Under the pieces are notes generated by a model, which made no database searches, was not told the origin of the DNA, and saw nothing but the letters and a program-made list of their open reading frames with translations. Shown here piece after piece: positions 52,507 to 61,236 of a stretch of DNA of 64,000 bases. This DNA comes from JAHEJN01 sp963787285 (GTDB lineage: Bacteria; Actinomycetota; Acidimicrobiia; Acidimicrobiales; JAHEJN01), in contig CAWBCM010000012.1 in the NCBI GenBank assembly GCA_963787285.1, positions 62,001 through 126,000 on the forward strand, in the 5' to 3' direction. The translations under genes were made by a program, and so were the position numbers. Position 1 is the first letter of the stretch; the number at the start of each line of letters is the position of its first letter.

Positions 52507-54300
52507 TCAGTATGCCGTGGTGCGAAAGACGGGCTGGAACATGTCGGTCTCCTCGGCGCACACCGTCTGCAGCGGACACGCGTCGCATTCGGGAGGTTCG
52601 TTCTCGACGCAGACGGAGCGGGCGTTGGCGAAGAAGAAGCCATCGACCGCGGCCTGCGTGAGGTCGGAGGCGGCGACGAGTGCGTTCACCGCGTCGAAAC
52701 ATGCCTGTCGAATCTCGGCTTCCTCCGCGCCGTCGACCCAGCCCCGGCTTTCTATCCGGCTCTGCAGTTCAGGATCGATGATGCGAACGCAGCCGGTTCT
52801 CAGGCAGCTGCGCATCAGGTGGTAGTCGATGATCGGCGTGACCGACTCGGGGTCGCGTAGGTCGAGGAATCGTTCCGGGCGGGCGGCGAGTATCACCACC
52901 AACAGATTGGCCTTCTTGGCCAACGGGTCCTCGCAGTAGCCGGGGAGCTCGGACAGCGCATCGAGCAGCGCTCGGCCGGGCCGTTCGGCCGAGTTCACCT
53001 TCTGGAGGAGATCGGCGAACGAGCCGTGGCCTCGGTCGATCAAGGATTGGGCATAGGCGACCTGGAGCTCCCCGTGTTCCCGAGTTCCGGGAACGGGAGT
53101 CGTGCCATCGTCGGCCCTCGTGACCTGTGCGAACAGGTCGGGCTGTTCCGCCAACCGCGCGAGAGTGACCACCGACGGCTCCGCCGCAGCCGCTCGGGTG
53201 AACGCCTGCCAGACGTAGTCCGAGCCCTTCGAGCGCCTGCCATCGGCGGTGGCGTACATCGACGCAGTCCAGCCCTGTTCGTCGGCCAGCCAGAACCCGT
53301 ACTGGTGGACCGTGGCGACCGCGAGGAGCTCGAGCGCCCAGGGGTCGCCGGCCTCAGGGAAGGGGAAGCCGCAGAAGTCCAGTTCCGCCGCGGCGGCCCG
53401 TTCGACGAGCGCGCCGGCGACCGCCTCGACCCGCTCGTGGTCGACCTCGACCCTCGGTTGTCGCAACTCGGCCACCGCCTCGACGAGGGCGGTCGAACCC
53501 CAGCCCGACAGCGCGATCACCGCGGCTCGCTGACCCGTGTGAACGGGATCGAGATCGTGCAACCATCCCGCGAGAAAGCCACCGCAGAAGGCATCGCCGG
53601 CCCCGGTCGGGTCGATGACGTCCGCCTCGAGCGCGGCGTGGTGCTCGGTGCGGCCACGCTGGTGGATCTCGACTCCCCCCCGCCCAGCAGTCACGCAGAT
53701 CTGGGTGTCGATGGCGTCCGGCGCGCCATCCGGGTACAGGCCGACCATCTCCGACCGGTTCAGAAAGAAGAGGTCACAGCACTCGACGAGCTCGATCGCG
53801 GCAGGCCGGTTCCCGTCGATGTCGGCCTGGAAGCTCCCGGCCGAGAGCGTTCCCTCGAAGCCTCGGTTGCGGAGCGACCTTGCCATGTTCCGTTGACGCT
53901 GCGACGACGCGGCCAGCGGGCCGATGTGTACGTGGCGGGCGGCCAGCCATCGGTCGGGGACGTCGTCGGGAACGAGGGTGAGCTCGGTCCCGACGTCGGC
54001 CACCACGTAGTCGGCCGCCTCGGACTCGTCGTAGCGGATGTGGAAATGCGGCATCGCACCCTCTCGGACGCGAAGACCGCCGCGGTCGATGCCGCCAGGG
54101 CCGAAGGCAGCGCCGATCGAGGACGGAATGTGCAGTGGCAGAACCGCCACGAGGCCGACGCTGATGCCCGAGGCCCTCGCGGCGAGCGCAGTGTTGAATC
54201 CAGCCCCGCCCGGAGCGACCCGCGAGTGGCCGTGAACCTCGAGCAGATCCACCGATGGGCAGCCGATCACGACGAGCTCGGGCACAGCGGCATCGGCCAT
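52507..54300 (-). CDS. PfkB nucleoside kinase fused to queuosine-5'-phosphate N-glycosylase (QNG1/DUF2419-like)
   Basis: This 597-residue fusion has an N-terminal PfkB kinase (VIGCPSVDLLEV, APGGAGFNTALAARASG and DPTGAGDAFCGG). From about residue 300 it matches the QNG1 (DUF2419) plan: VHQYGFWLADEQGW (compare NFSFW), a GHGSFADLLQKVNSA helix, DPLAKKANLLV (compare FYKRAQILV), DYHLMRSCLRTG (compare DYRLPQVLAHLG, with the likely catalytic Asp) and AEEAEIRQACFDAV. The C-terminus adds Cys564, Cys572, Cys575 and Cys581, an iron-sulfur-like spacing. QNG1 frees queuine from queuosine 5'-phosphate; a fused kinase could make that substrate. The function is inferred. Confidence 0.78.
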   Translation of the reverse strand: MADAAVPELVVIGCPSVDLLEVHGHSRVAPGGAGFNTALAARASGISVGLVAVLPLHIPSSIGAAFGPGGIDRGGLRVREGAMPHFHIRYDESEAADYVVADVGTELTLVPDDVPDRWLAARHVHIGPLAASSQRQRNMARSLRNRGFEGTLSAGSFQADIDGNRPAAIELVECCDLFFLNRSEMVGLYPDGAPDAIDTQICVTAGRGGVEIHQRGRTEHHAALEADVIDPTGAGDAFCGGFLAGWLHDLDPVHTGQRAAVIALSGWGSTALVEAVAELRQPRVEVDHERVEAVAGALVERAAAAELDFCGFPFPEAGDPWALELLAVATVHQYGFWLADEQGWTASMYATADGRRSKGSDYVWQAFTRAAAAEPSVVTLARLAEQPDLFAQVTRADDGTTPVPGTREHGELQVAYAQSLIDRGHGSFADLLQKVNSAERPGRALLDALSELPGYCEDPLAKKANLLVVILAARPERFLDLRDPESVTPIIDYHLMRSCLRTGCVRIIDPELQSRIESRGWVDGAEEAEIRQACFDAVNALVAASDLTQAAVDGFFFANARSVCVENEPPECDACPLQTVCAEETDMFQPVFRTTAY

Positions 54301-54427
54301 GGCGTCCGAGCGTAGCGATGCGCCCGCGGACCCACAGGCCGGTCCGACAGGCCAACGCTGCGCTGGTCGAAGACTCGGGCGTCGAACCACGGCAGCGTTC
54401 CGGCCGAGCGCAACTAGCGTGAAGCGC

Positions 54428-54976
54428 GTGAGTCACGACAGGCCGGCATGGCTTCAGCAGGCGCGCGACGGCTGGCATCATCGGGGCAAGAGACGCCCGT
54501 CGTTCGCCGAAGATCCGGGTCCCGGCCAGGAATCGGTGTGGGACTACCCACGACCGCCGGTGGTGGTGCCGGACGGCCGCGTCGTCGAGGTCACCGATGC
54601 CCAAGGCCTCGTGGCACGGACCGAACGGTCCGTGCGGGTCCTCGAGACGTCGCACCCGCCCGCCTTCTATCTGCCGCCAGAGTCGGTACTGCCGGAGCGA
54701 TTGGTGCCCGTGGACGGCTCATCGCGCTGCGAGTGGAAAGGCACCGCCGAGTACGTGGCGATAGCGGGGACCACCCGAGCCGTGGGCTGGCGCTATCCGG
54801 ACCCGTACCCGGAGTTCGCTGATCACGCCGGGTGGATCTCGTTCTATCCGGGCAGGATCCGCTGCACGGTGGACGGAGAAGTGGTGCGACCCCAAGCAGG
54901 GGGGTTCTACGGGGGATGGATCACCGACGACGTCGTCGGCCCGTTCAAAGGTGAGCCTGGCACCTCTGGATGGTGA
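54428..54976 (+). CDS. DUF427 domain-containing protein
   Basis: This 182-residue protein contains the DUF427 fold: RTERSVRVLETSHPPAFYLPPESV, CEWKGTAEYVAIAG and AVGWRYPDPYPEFADHAGWISFYP. The family is common in actinobacteria and has no established activity. A GTG at 54419 is an alternative start, three codons upstream. It is divergent from the PfkB-QNG1 gene and lies inside the segment bounded by the tRNA-Ala repeats. The N-terminus (SHDRPAWLQQARDGWHHRGKRRPSFA) is a frequent leader for this family. Confidence 0.85.
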   Translation: MSHDRPAWLQQARDGWHHRGKRRPSFAEDPGPGQESVWDYPRPPVVVPDGRVVEVTDAQGLVARTERSVRVLETSHPPAFYLPPESVLPERLVPVDGSSRCEWKGTAEYVAIAGTTRAVGWRYPDPYPEFADHAGWISFYPGRIRCTVDGEVVRPQAGGFYGGWITDDVVGPFKGEPGTSGW

Positions 54977-54989
54977 GCGGTTTACGTAC

Positions 54990-55012
54990 GTGGAGCTGAT
55001 GGGACTCGAACC
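54990..55012 (-). repeat. tRNA-Ala 3' end, second copy of the att-like repeat
   Basis: This is the intact-gene copy of the 23-bp direct repeat. It covers the T-loop, 3' T-stem, acceptor strand and discriminator of tRNA-Ala plus one flanking base, and matches 52465-52487 exactly in the same orientation. Sequence beyond the repeat differs on both sides. Confidence 0.75.
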
Positions 55013-55064
55013 CACGACCCCCTGCATGCCATGCAGGTGCTCTAGCCAACTGAGCTACAGCCCC
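54991..55064 (-). tRNA. tRNA-Ala(GGC)
   Basis: A complete 74-nt cloverleaf reads on the minus strand. The acceptor stem GGGGCTG/CAGCTCC contains the G3-U70 pair that identifies alanine tRNA. The anticodon stem CCTGC/GCAGG closes the loop ATGGCAT, giving anticodon GGC for GCC codons. The T-arm is GTGGG-TTCGAGT-CCCAT. CCA is not encoded. It lies 70 bp upstream of and divergent from leuS. Confidence 0.97.
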
Positions 55065-55133
55065 TCGGAGCAGCGACTCTAGCGCGATCGCCGTCGACCT
55101 CCGACGCTCTCGGCGTCGCTAGCCTGGCCAGCC

Positions 55134-57617
55134 ATGGCTGATGGCTACGACCCCACATCGATCGAGCCCCGCTGGCAGCAGCGCTGGATCGACGAGGGCA
55201 CCTACGAGATCGACAACGACGATCCGCGGCCCCCGTACTACGTGCTCTCGATGTACCCGTATCCCAGCGGCCCCGCCCACATCGGCCATGTACGCAACTA
55301 CACCTTCGGCGACCTGCTCGTCCGCTACCGCACCATGCAGGGCGACGGCGTGCTGTCGCCCATCGGCTTCGACTCGTTCGGCCTCCCGGCCGAGAACGCG
55401 GCCATCGCGAGCGGCATGCATCCCCGCGAGCACACCGACGCCAACATCGAGGCACTGTCGTCGTCGCTTCGGCGCATCGGCGCGGTGTACGACTGGCGGC
55501 GTCAGGTGAAGAGCCACGACCCGGAGTACATGAAGTGGAGCCAGTGGATCTTCCTGAAGTTCTACGAGGCGGGCCTGGTGTTCCGCGACACTGCGCCGGT
55601 CAACTGGTGCCCGGGCTGTCAGACCGTTTTGGCCAACGAGCAGGTGATCGACGGGTCGTGCGACCGGTCGGGTGATCCCGTCGAACGACGCGACATGGAG
55701 CAGTGGTTCTACAAGATCACCGAATACGCCCAGGAACTGCTCGAAGACATCGACGATCTCGATTGGCCCGAGCGGGTCAAGATCATGCAGAGGAACTGGA
55801 TCGGCCGCAGCGAGGGCGCCGAGTTCGGGCTGCCCATCGCCGACGGCGGCGGGTCGGCACGAACCGACGTCGAGCCGCTGTCGGTCTACACGACCCGCCC
55901 CGACACCAGCTTCGGCATGACCTTCGCGGTAATGGCCCCCGAACATCCACGGGTCGACGAGCTCACCACTCCGGACCACGCGGCCGAGGTCGCAGCGTTC
56001 CGGGCCCAGACGTCGGGCATGTCCGAGATCGACCGCCTCTCTACGGTCGGCGACATCACCAAGCGCGGGGTGTTCACCGGCAGCCACGTGGTCAACCCCT
56101 TCACCGGCGCGGCCATCCCGCTGTACCTGGCCGACTACGTGCTCACCACCTACGGCACCGGTGCGATCATGGCGGTGCCGGCGCAAGACCAACGCGACTG
56201 GGACTTCGCCACGGCCTACGGCCTCGACATCGTGCGCACCGTGCAGCCACCCGACGGCTTCGACGGTGAGGCCTACATCGGCGAGGGGCCGGCCATCAAC
56301 AGTGCCAGCGACTCCCTCGATCTGAACGGCATGGGCGTAGCCGAGGCCAAGGCGGCGGCCACCGATTGGCTCGAGCGGCGCGACATCGGCATCCGCAAGG
56401 TGAACTTCCGTATTCGCGACTGGCTGCTGTCGCGCCAGCGCTACTGGGGCTGCCCCATCCCCATCATCTACTGCGAATCGTGTGGCGAACAGCCCGTGCC
56501 GCTCGACGAGTTGCCGGTGGAGTTGCCCCACGACATCGAGTTCCTGCCCACCGGTCAGTCGCCGCTGCTGTTCCACGAGGGATTTCTCAACGCGACCTGT
56601 CCGTCGTGTGGCGAGCCCGCGCGCCGTGAAACCGACACGATGGACACCTTCGTCGACAGCTCGTGGTACTTCCTGCGCTTCGCCGATCCGTTCAACCACG
56701 ACGCCCCCTTCTCGGCCGAAGCCGCCGATCACTGGCTGCCCGTCGATCAGTACATCGGTGGCGTCGAACACGCGATCCTCCACCTCCTCTACGCACGGTT
56801 CTTCACCAAGGCGCTGGCCGACATCGGGGCCGCACCGGCCAGTCTGCGCGAACCGTTCAAACGCCTGTTCACCCAGGGCATGGTCCGCCTCGGTGGCGGC
56901 CGCATGTCGAAGTCGAAGGGCAACCTCGTGGCGCCCGAGGCGATCATCGACGAGGTCGGCGCCGATGCGCTGCGTCTGGCCATCCTCCAGGTGAAGCCGC
57001 CGGCCGAGGACGTCGACTGGGAGGACTTCCAGATCGAGGGCTGCTCACGATTCCTCAACCGCGTGTGGCGCCTGGCCGCTCCCGGCACCGACCTGTTCGA
57101 ATCGGCCCGCACCGGCGATCTCACCGACGCCGACGTCGAGATCGACCGCGCCACCCACGCGCTGATCGCTCGCATCACCGGCGACTACGACCGCTGGAGC
57201 TACAACACCGCCGTGGCGGCGATGATGGAGTTCACCAACGCCGTCTACAAGTACGTGCAGAGCGTGCAGGGTCCGCACCGCGACACTCTCGAGGCAGCCG
57301 TCGACGCCCTGCTTCGGGTGATGGCTCCCGCCGTGCCCCACATCGCGGGTGAGCTGTTCGAGCTGCGAGGCCACGGCGACATCCACGCCCGACCCTGGCC
57401 CGACTTCGACCCGGCCAAACTCGTCACGACCACCGAGACGATGGTGATCCAGGTGAACGGCAAGGTGCGCGACAAGATCGACGTGGCCACCGACATCTCC
57501 GACGCCGATGCCGAGGCGCTGGCTCTGGCCAGCGAAGCGGTGCAACGGCACCTCGACGGCGGCGAGCCCCGCAAGATCATCGTGCGGGCGCCCAAGCTGG
57601 TGAGCATCGTCGCCTGA
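55134..57617 (+). CDS. leuS: Leucyl-tRNA synthetase
   Basis: This 827-residue class I synthetase charges tRNA-Leu. The HIGH motif is in YPYPSGPAHIGHVRNYT (residues 41-57), the zinc-type region in CPGCQTVLANEQV, the editing domain in TTRPDTSFGMTF and LTTYGTGAIMAVPAQDQRDWDF, and the KMSKS motif in GGGRMSKSKGNLV. Full length and in frame. The start ATG follows the tRNA-Ala gene divergently. A perfect hairpin follows the stop codon. Confidence 0.98.
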   Translation: MADGYDPTSIEPRWQQRWIDEGTYEIDNDDPRPPYYVLSMYPYPSGPAHIGHVRNYTFGDLLVRYRTMQGDGVLSPIGFDSFGLPAENAAIASGMHPREHTDANIEALSSSLRRIGAVYDWRRQVKSHDPEYMKWSQWIFLKFYEAGLVFRDTAPVNWCPGCQTVLANEQVIDGSCDRSGDPVERRDMEQWFYKITEYAQELLEDIDDLDWPERVKIMQRNWIGRSEGAEFGLPIADGGGSARTDVEPLSVYTTRPDTSFGMTFAVMAPEHPRVDELTTPDHAAEVAAFRAQTSGMSEIDRLSTVGDITKRGVFTGSHVVNPFTGAAIPLYLADYVLTTYGTGAIMAVPAQDQRDWDFATAYGLDIVRTVQPPDGFDGEAYIGEGPAINSASDSLDLNGMGVAEAKAAATDWLERRDIGIRKVNFRIRDWLLSRQRYWGCPIPIIYCESCGEQPVPLDELPVELPHDIEFLPTGQSPLLFHEGFLNATCPSCGEPARRETDTMDTFVDSSWYFLRFADPFNHDAPFSAEAADHWLPVDQYIGGVEHAILHLLYARFFTKALADIGAAPASLREPFKRLFTQGMVRLGGGRMSKSKGNLVAPEAIIDEVGADALRLAILQVKPPAEDVDWEDFQIEGCSRFLNRVWRLAAPGTDLFESARTGDLTDADVEIDRATHALIARITGDYDRWSYNTAVAAMMEFTNAVYKYVQSVQGPHRDTLEAAVDALLRVMAPAVPHIAGELFELRGHGDIHARPWPDFDPAKLVTTTETMVIQVNGKVRDKIDVATDISDADAEALALASEAVQRHLDGGEPRKIIVRAPKLVSIVA

Positions 57618-57620
57618 GCC

Positions 57621-57640
57621 CACCGGCTCGGTCGCCGGTG
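57621..57640 (+). terminator. Hairpin after leuS
   Basis: CACCGGC (57621-57627) pairs exactly with GCCGGTG (57634-57640) around a 6-nt loop, 4 bp after the leuS stop codon. AAACC follows rather than a T-run, so termination strength is uncertain. Confidence 0.45.
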
Positions 57641-57675
57641 AAACCTTCCGGCTCCAGGTGGGGTCGAATGAGGGC

Positions 57676-59344
57676 ATGCCCACCCTCGTCGACCGAATCG
57701 AAGCCGCCGCGAATCGTCGCGGCACCGGTGGCATCACCTTCGTCGGCAACGGCATCGAGATCCGCCGCGGCTGGGACGAGCTCCATCTCGAGGCCAAGGC
57801 GGTCGCCACCGCACTCCAGGCCAGAGGCGTCGGCGTGGGTTCCCATGTCGCCATCCTCGGGCCGACGAGCCACAACCTCGTCGTCACCGTGCAGGCGGTG
57901 TGGCTGACCGGCGCCACCCTCGTGCTGTTGCCGCTGCCGATGCGTCTGGCTTCGATCGAGGAGTTCGTCACCCAGACTCGTGTGCGCATCCAGCAGGCCG
58001 ACATCGACCTGCTGCTCGTCGACGCCGACCTCGCCCCGTTCCTCGACGACCACCCCGACGACCCGCCCTCGGAGCTCCTCGGACGACGTCACCGACGATG
58101 CCGCCGGCTACCGACGGCCCGCCATCGACCCCACCGTCCTGGCCGGCATGCAGTTCACCTCGGGGTCCACCGCCGATCCCAAGGGCGTGATGCTGCCCCA
58201 CGGCACGTGTTGCGCCAACCTCGACGCCATCGTCGCCGCCGCCGGGGTCGATCTCGACAACGACGTGATGGTGTCGTGGCTACCGCTCTACCACGACATG
58301 GGTCTGGTGGGCTTTCTCATGCTGCCGATGACCCTCGGACTCGAGTTGGTGCTCGGCGCTCCCCAGGACTTCCTCGCCGCCCCCAGCCGCTGGATGGAAT
58401 GGATCTCCTCCCACCGGGGCACCATCACCGCCGGCCCGAACTTCAGCTGGGTGCTCGCGGCCCGTGCGTTGAAGCGATCCGACTCCCTCGACCTGTCCCA
58501 CCTGCGTATTGCGCTGAACGGGGCCGAACCCGTCGACCCCGTAACCGTTGCCCAGTTCGTCGAGGCCGCCACCCCCCACGGCTTCGACGCCCGCGCCGTG
58601 TACCCCGCCTTCGGGATGGCCGAACTCGTGATCGGCGGCACCTTCCCCGAGCCGCTCTCGGGACTTCGCACCGATGCCGTCGACCGTCTCACCCTCGAGG
58701 CCGAGCGGTATGCCGCTCCCGCCGACGATCCGCACGCCGACACCACCCGTCACCTCGCCTTTCTCGGCCGACCCGTGCCGGGTCTCGAGATCCGTATCGT
58801 CGACCCGGAGACGAGCCGCGTGCTGTCCGATCGTGAGGTCGGCGAGCTCCAGATCCGGGGATCATCGGTCACGCCCGGCTACTACGAACGGCCCGATGTC
58901 AACGCCGAGATCTTCGTCGACGGATGGTTCCGCACCGGCGACCTCGCCTACACGGTCGACGGCGAGATGGTGATGTGCGGCCGCATCAAGGACATGATCA
59001 TCGTCGGTGGTCGCAACGTCTTCCCCGACGAGATCGAGCGGGCCGTGGGTGAGGTTCCCGGGGTTCGCGCCGGGAACGTGATCGTCTTCGGCGTCGACGG
59101 GCGCCAGGGCAAGCAGTCGCTCACCGTCGTGGCCGAGGTCAAGGGCGACGACACGAGCGCCATCCGCGACGCCATCGCCATCCGGGTGCGACACACCGTC
59201 GGCGTGCCCGCCAAGCACATCGCCCTCACCGCGCCCGGGAGCCTGCCGAAGACCTCGTCGGGCAAGCTGCAACGCTCGCTGTGCAAGCAGCAGTTCGAGA
59301 GCGGCGGCCTGCTCCGGGTGGCCCAGCTCGACGAGATCAGCTAG
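57676..59344 (+). CDS. Fatty-acyl-AMP ligase / acyl-CoA synthetase-like (one +1 frameshift)
   Basis: The corrected length is about 555 residues. The adenylate-forming motifs are present: P-loop MQFTSGSTADPKGVMLPH, SWLPLYHDMGLVGFL, NGAEPVDP, YPAFGMAELVIGG and WFRTGDLAY with the GRIKDMIIVGGRNVFPDEIE hinge, and the C-terminal Lys in LPKTSSGKLQRS. LPLYHDMGL and the overall order fit the FAAL subgroup, which activates fatty acids as acyl-AMP for lipid or polyketide enzymes; no such partner is nearby. Removing one G at 58081-58082 joins SELL to DDVTDDAAGYRRP. The 3' end overlaps the convergent LLM gene by 8 bp. Confidence 0.9.
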
Positions 59345-60347
59345 CGAGGAGCTCGTCGACGATCGGGTCGAAGACCTCGGGCGATCGCTCGTAGGCGACG
59401 TACAGGCTCAGCCGGTCGGCCAGCCCGTCGAAACGCTCGCGCAGCCGACTGGCCACGTGGGCCGGCTCGGCCACCACGGCGAACTCCTCGAGCATCGCCG
59501 GTTCGATCAGATCGGCCATCGTCTCCCACTCGCCGCGCTTCGACAGGTTGTTGAGCACCACGTGGGCCTCGCCCCAGCCGTGATGGTCGAGCACCCCCTT
59601 GTACGCGGGCGTCGAGGCGTAGAACGCGATCTGTTGGCGGGTCGCCAACGACGCAGCCGCCATTGCCGCCTCGTCGGCGCCGGTGACCACGAACGCGGGT
59701 AGGGAGACCTCGATGTCGGCGAGCGTCCGACCGGCCCGGGTCGCCGCCGTTTCGATCGTGGCCAGACCCACGTCGCGCAGATACCCCTGCGTCGTGAAGG
59801 GATGGCTGATCCATCCGTCGGCCACCTCACCGGTCACGGTCAACATGTGCGGTCCCACGGCGGCGAGGAAGACCCGGGGATCACCGTGCGGGTTCGGTCC
59901 CGGATCGAAGAACGGTGTCATCAGCGTGTGGGTGTAGAAGTCACCACGAAACGCCAGTCGTTCGCCGGTGTTCCACGCATGCCAGATGGCGCGGGTGGCC
60001 TCGACCATCTCGCGCATCCGGGCCGCCGGCCTCGACCACTCCATGCTGAATCGTTTCGTGATGTGGGGCTTGATCTGCGACCCGAGGCCCATCATGAGCC
60101 GCCCGCCGGAGTACTCCTGGAGGTCGTATCCGAGGTTGGCCAAGAGCATGGGGTTGCGAGCAAAGGCCACCGCGATTCCGGTACCGAGCTCGAGCGTCTC
60201 GGTGTGCTCGGCGGCGAGAGTGAGCGGGAGGAAGGGGTCGTGGTTGGTTTCGGCCGTCCACCCTCCGGCGTAGCCGAGGGCTTCGAGCGAGCGGGCCGCC
60301 TCGCCCACGTCGGCCAGGCGGCTCGGAAGGTTGTCGTCGAGTTTCAC
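59337..60347 (-). CDS. LLM-class F420-dependent oxidoreductase
   Basis: This 336-residue barrel protein has the luciferase-like monooxygenase fold, with SLEALGYAGGWTAETNHDPFLPLTLAAEHT, LELGTGIAVAFARNPMLLANLGYDLQEYSGGR and a late GEVADGWISHPF. It is close to the TIGR03617-type F420 oxidoreductases typical of actinobacteria. The substrate is unknown. The GTG at 60347 begins VKLDDNLPSRL, where homology starts. It lies 25 bp downstream of the PAC2 gene on the same strand. Confidence 0.9.
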   Translation of the reverse strand: MKLDDNLPSRLADVGEAARSLEALGYAGGWTAETNHDPFLPLTLAAEHTETLELGTGIAVAFARNPMLLANLGYDLQEYSGGRLMMGLGSQIKPHITKRFSMEWSRPAARMREMVEATRAIWHAWNTGERLAFRGDFYTHTLMTPFFDPGPNPHGDPRVFLAAVGPHMLTVTGEVADGWISHPFTTQGYLRDVGLATIETAATRAGRTLADIEVSLPAFVVTGADEAAMAAASLATRQQIAFYASTPAYKGVLDHHGWGEAHVVLNNLSKRGEWETMADLIEPAMLEEFAVVAEPAHVASRLRERFDGLADRLSLYVAYERSPEVFDPIVDELLAS

Positions 60348-60372
60348 GGTGGGTTCTGCCCTTTCGCCGGCG

Positions 60373-61236
60373 TCACTTGTCGGGGTCGAGATCGCGGAGG
60401 AAGTCCTGGAACTCTGCCGCCAGCTCCTCGCCCGACGGCAGGTCGGACCGGAACTCCGCGGTTTCGTCGTGCAGCCGTTCGAGCTCGGCCACGAGGTTCT
60501 GGCGCTCGGTACTGCGCTCGATGATCTCGTCGAGGTTCTCGATGGCCGTGCGGGATTCCTCGGCCAGGGTCGCCGAGTCGAATCGGCGGATTCCGCGACG
60601 CGACAGTTCGTCGATGAGGCCGACCGCCGCCGACGGGTAGGGGAGTGTCGCGGCATAGTGCGGCACCTGAGCCCAGAGGCCGACGGCCGGGATGCCGTCG
60701 TCGGCCAGGTGGCGTTCGAGCGCCGCGCTCACGCCCGCTGGCAGCTCGATTCGACCGGGAACGGTGTACGGGGAGTCGGCGAGGGCCTCGGCGGTGGCGG
60801 TGACCGTCATCCGCACCGGGCGCGTGTGGGGAACCGCGGCCGGATAGGCGCCGATGGTGATCATCCGCGTGACACCGAAGGACCGACACAGGCTTCCGAC
60901 CGCGCCCAGGAATCCGAACCATGCCGAGTCGGGTTCGCTGCCGCGCAACACGAGGAGATCGCGACCGTCGAGGTCTTTTCCCGCAACCATCTCGATGAAG
61001 GGCCACTCCAACCCGCGGTTGATGCCGTCGACCAGCGTCAGGGTGGGTCGTCGGGCCCGGTAGTCGATGAAGGTGTCGGTGTCGAAGGTGACCAGCGGCG
61101 CCGTGCGCGCCTGGTCGACGATGGCACGGCTGGCCGTGGCCATGGCCGAGCCCGCATCGACCCACCCGTCGAGGCAGACGAGAAGCACCGGATCGACGAG
61201 ATCGGGCCGATCGTGCTGTTCGTATGGCCGGCTCAC
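60373..61236 (-). CDS. PAC2 family protein
   Basis: This 287-residue protein has the PAC2 pattern: VLLVCLDGWVDAGSAMATASRAI, DFIDYRARRPTL-like TDTFIDYRARRPTLTLVDG, LLVLRGSEPDSAWFGFLGAV and IPAVGLWAQVPHYAA. PAC2 proteins include proteasome-assembly chaperones; in actinobacteria their role is not settled. The C-terminal 70 residues are a charged helix. The GTG at 61236 overlaps the stop of the phosphotransferase gene (GTGA), so the two are coupled. Confidence 0.88.
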   Translation of the reverse strand: MSRPYEQHDRPDLVDPVLLVCLDGWVDAGSAMATASRAIVDQARTAPLVTFDTDTFIDYRARRPTLTLVDGINRGLEWPFIEMVAGKDLDGRDLLVLRGSEPDSAWFGFLGAVGSLCRSFGVTRMITIGAYPAAVPHTRPVRMTVTATAEALADSPYTVPGRIELPAGVSAALERHLADDGIPAVGLWAQVPHYAATLPYPSAAVGLIDELSRRGIRRFDSATLAEESRTAIENLDEIIERSTERQNLVAELERLHDETAEFRSDLPSGEELAAEFQDFLRDLDPDK

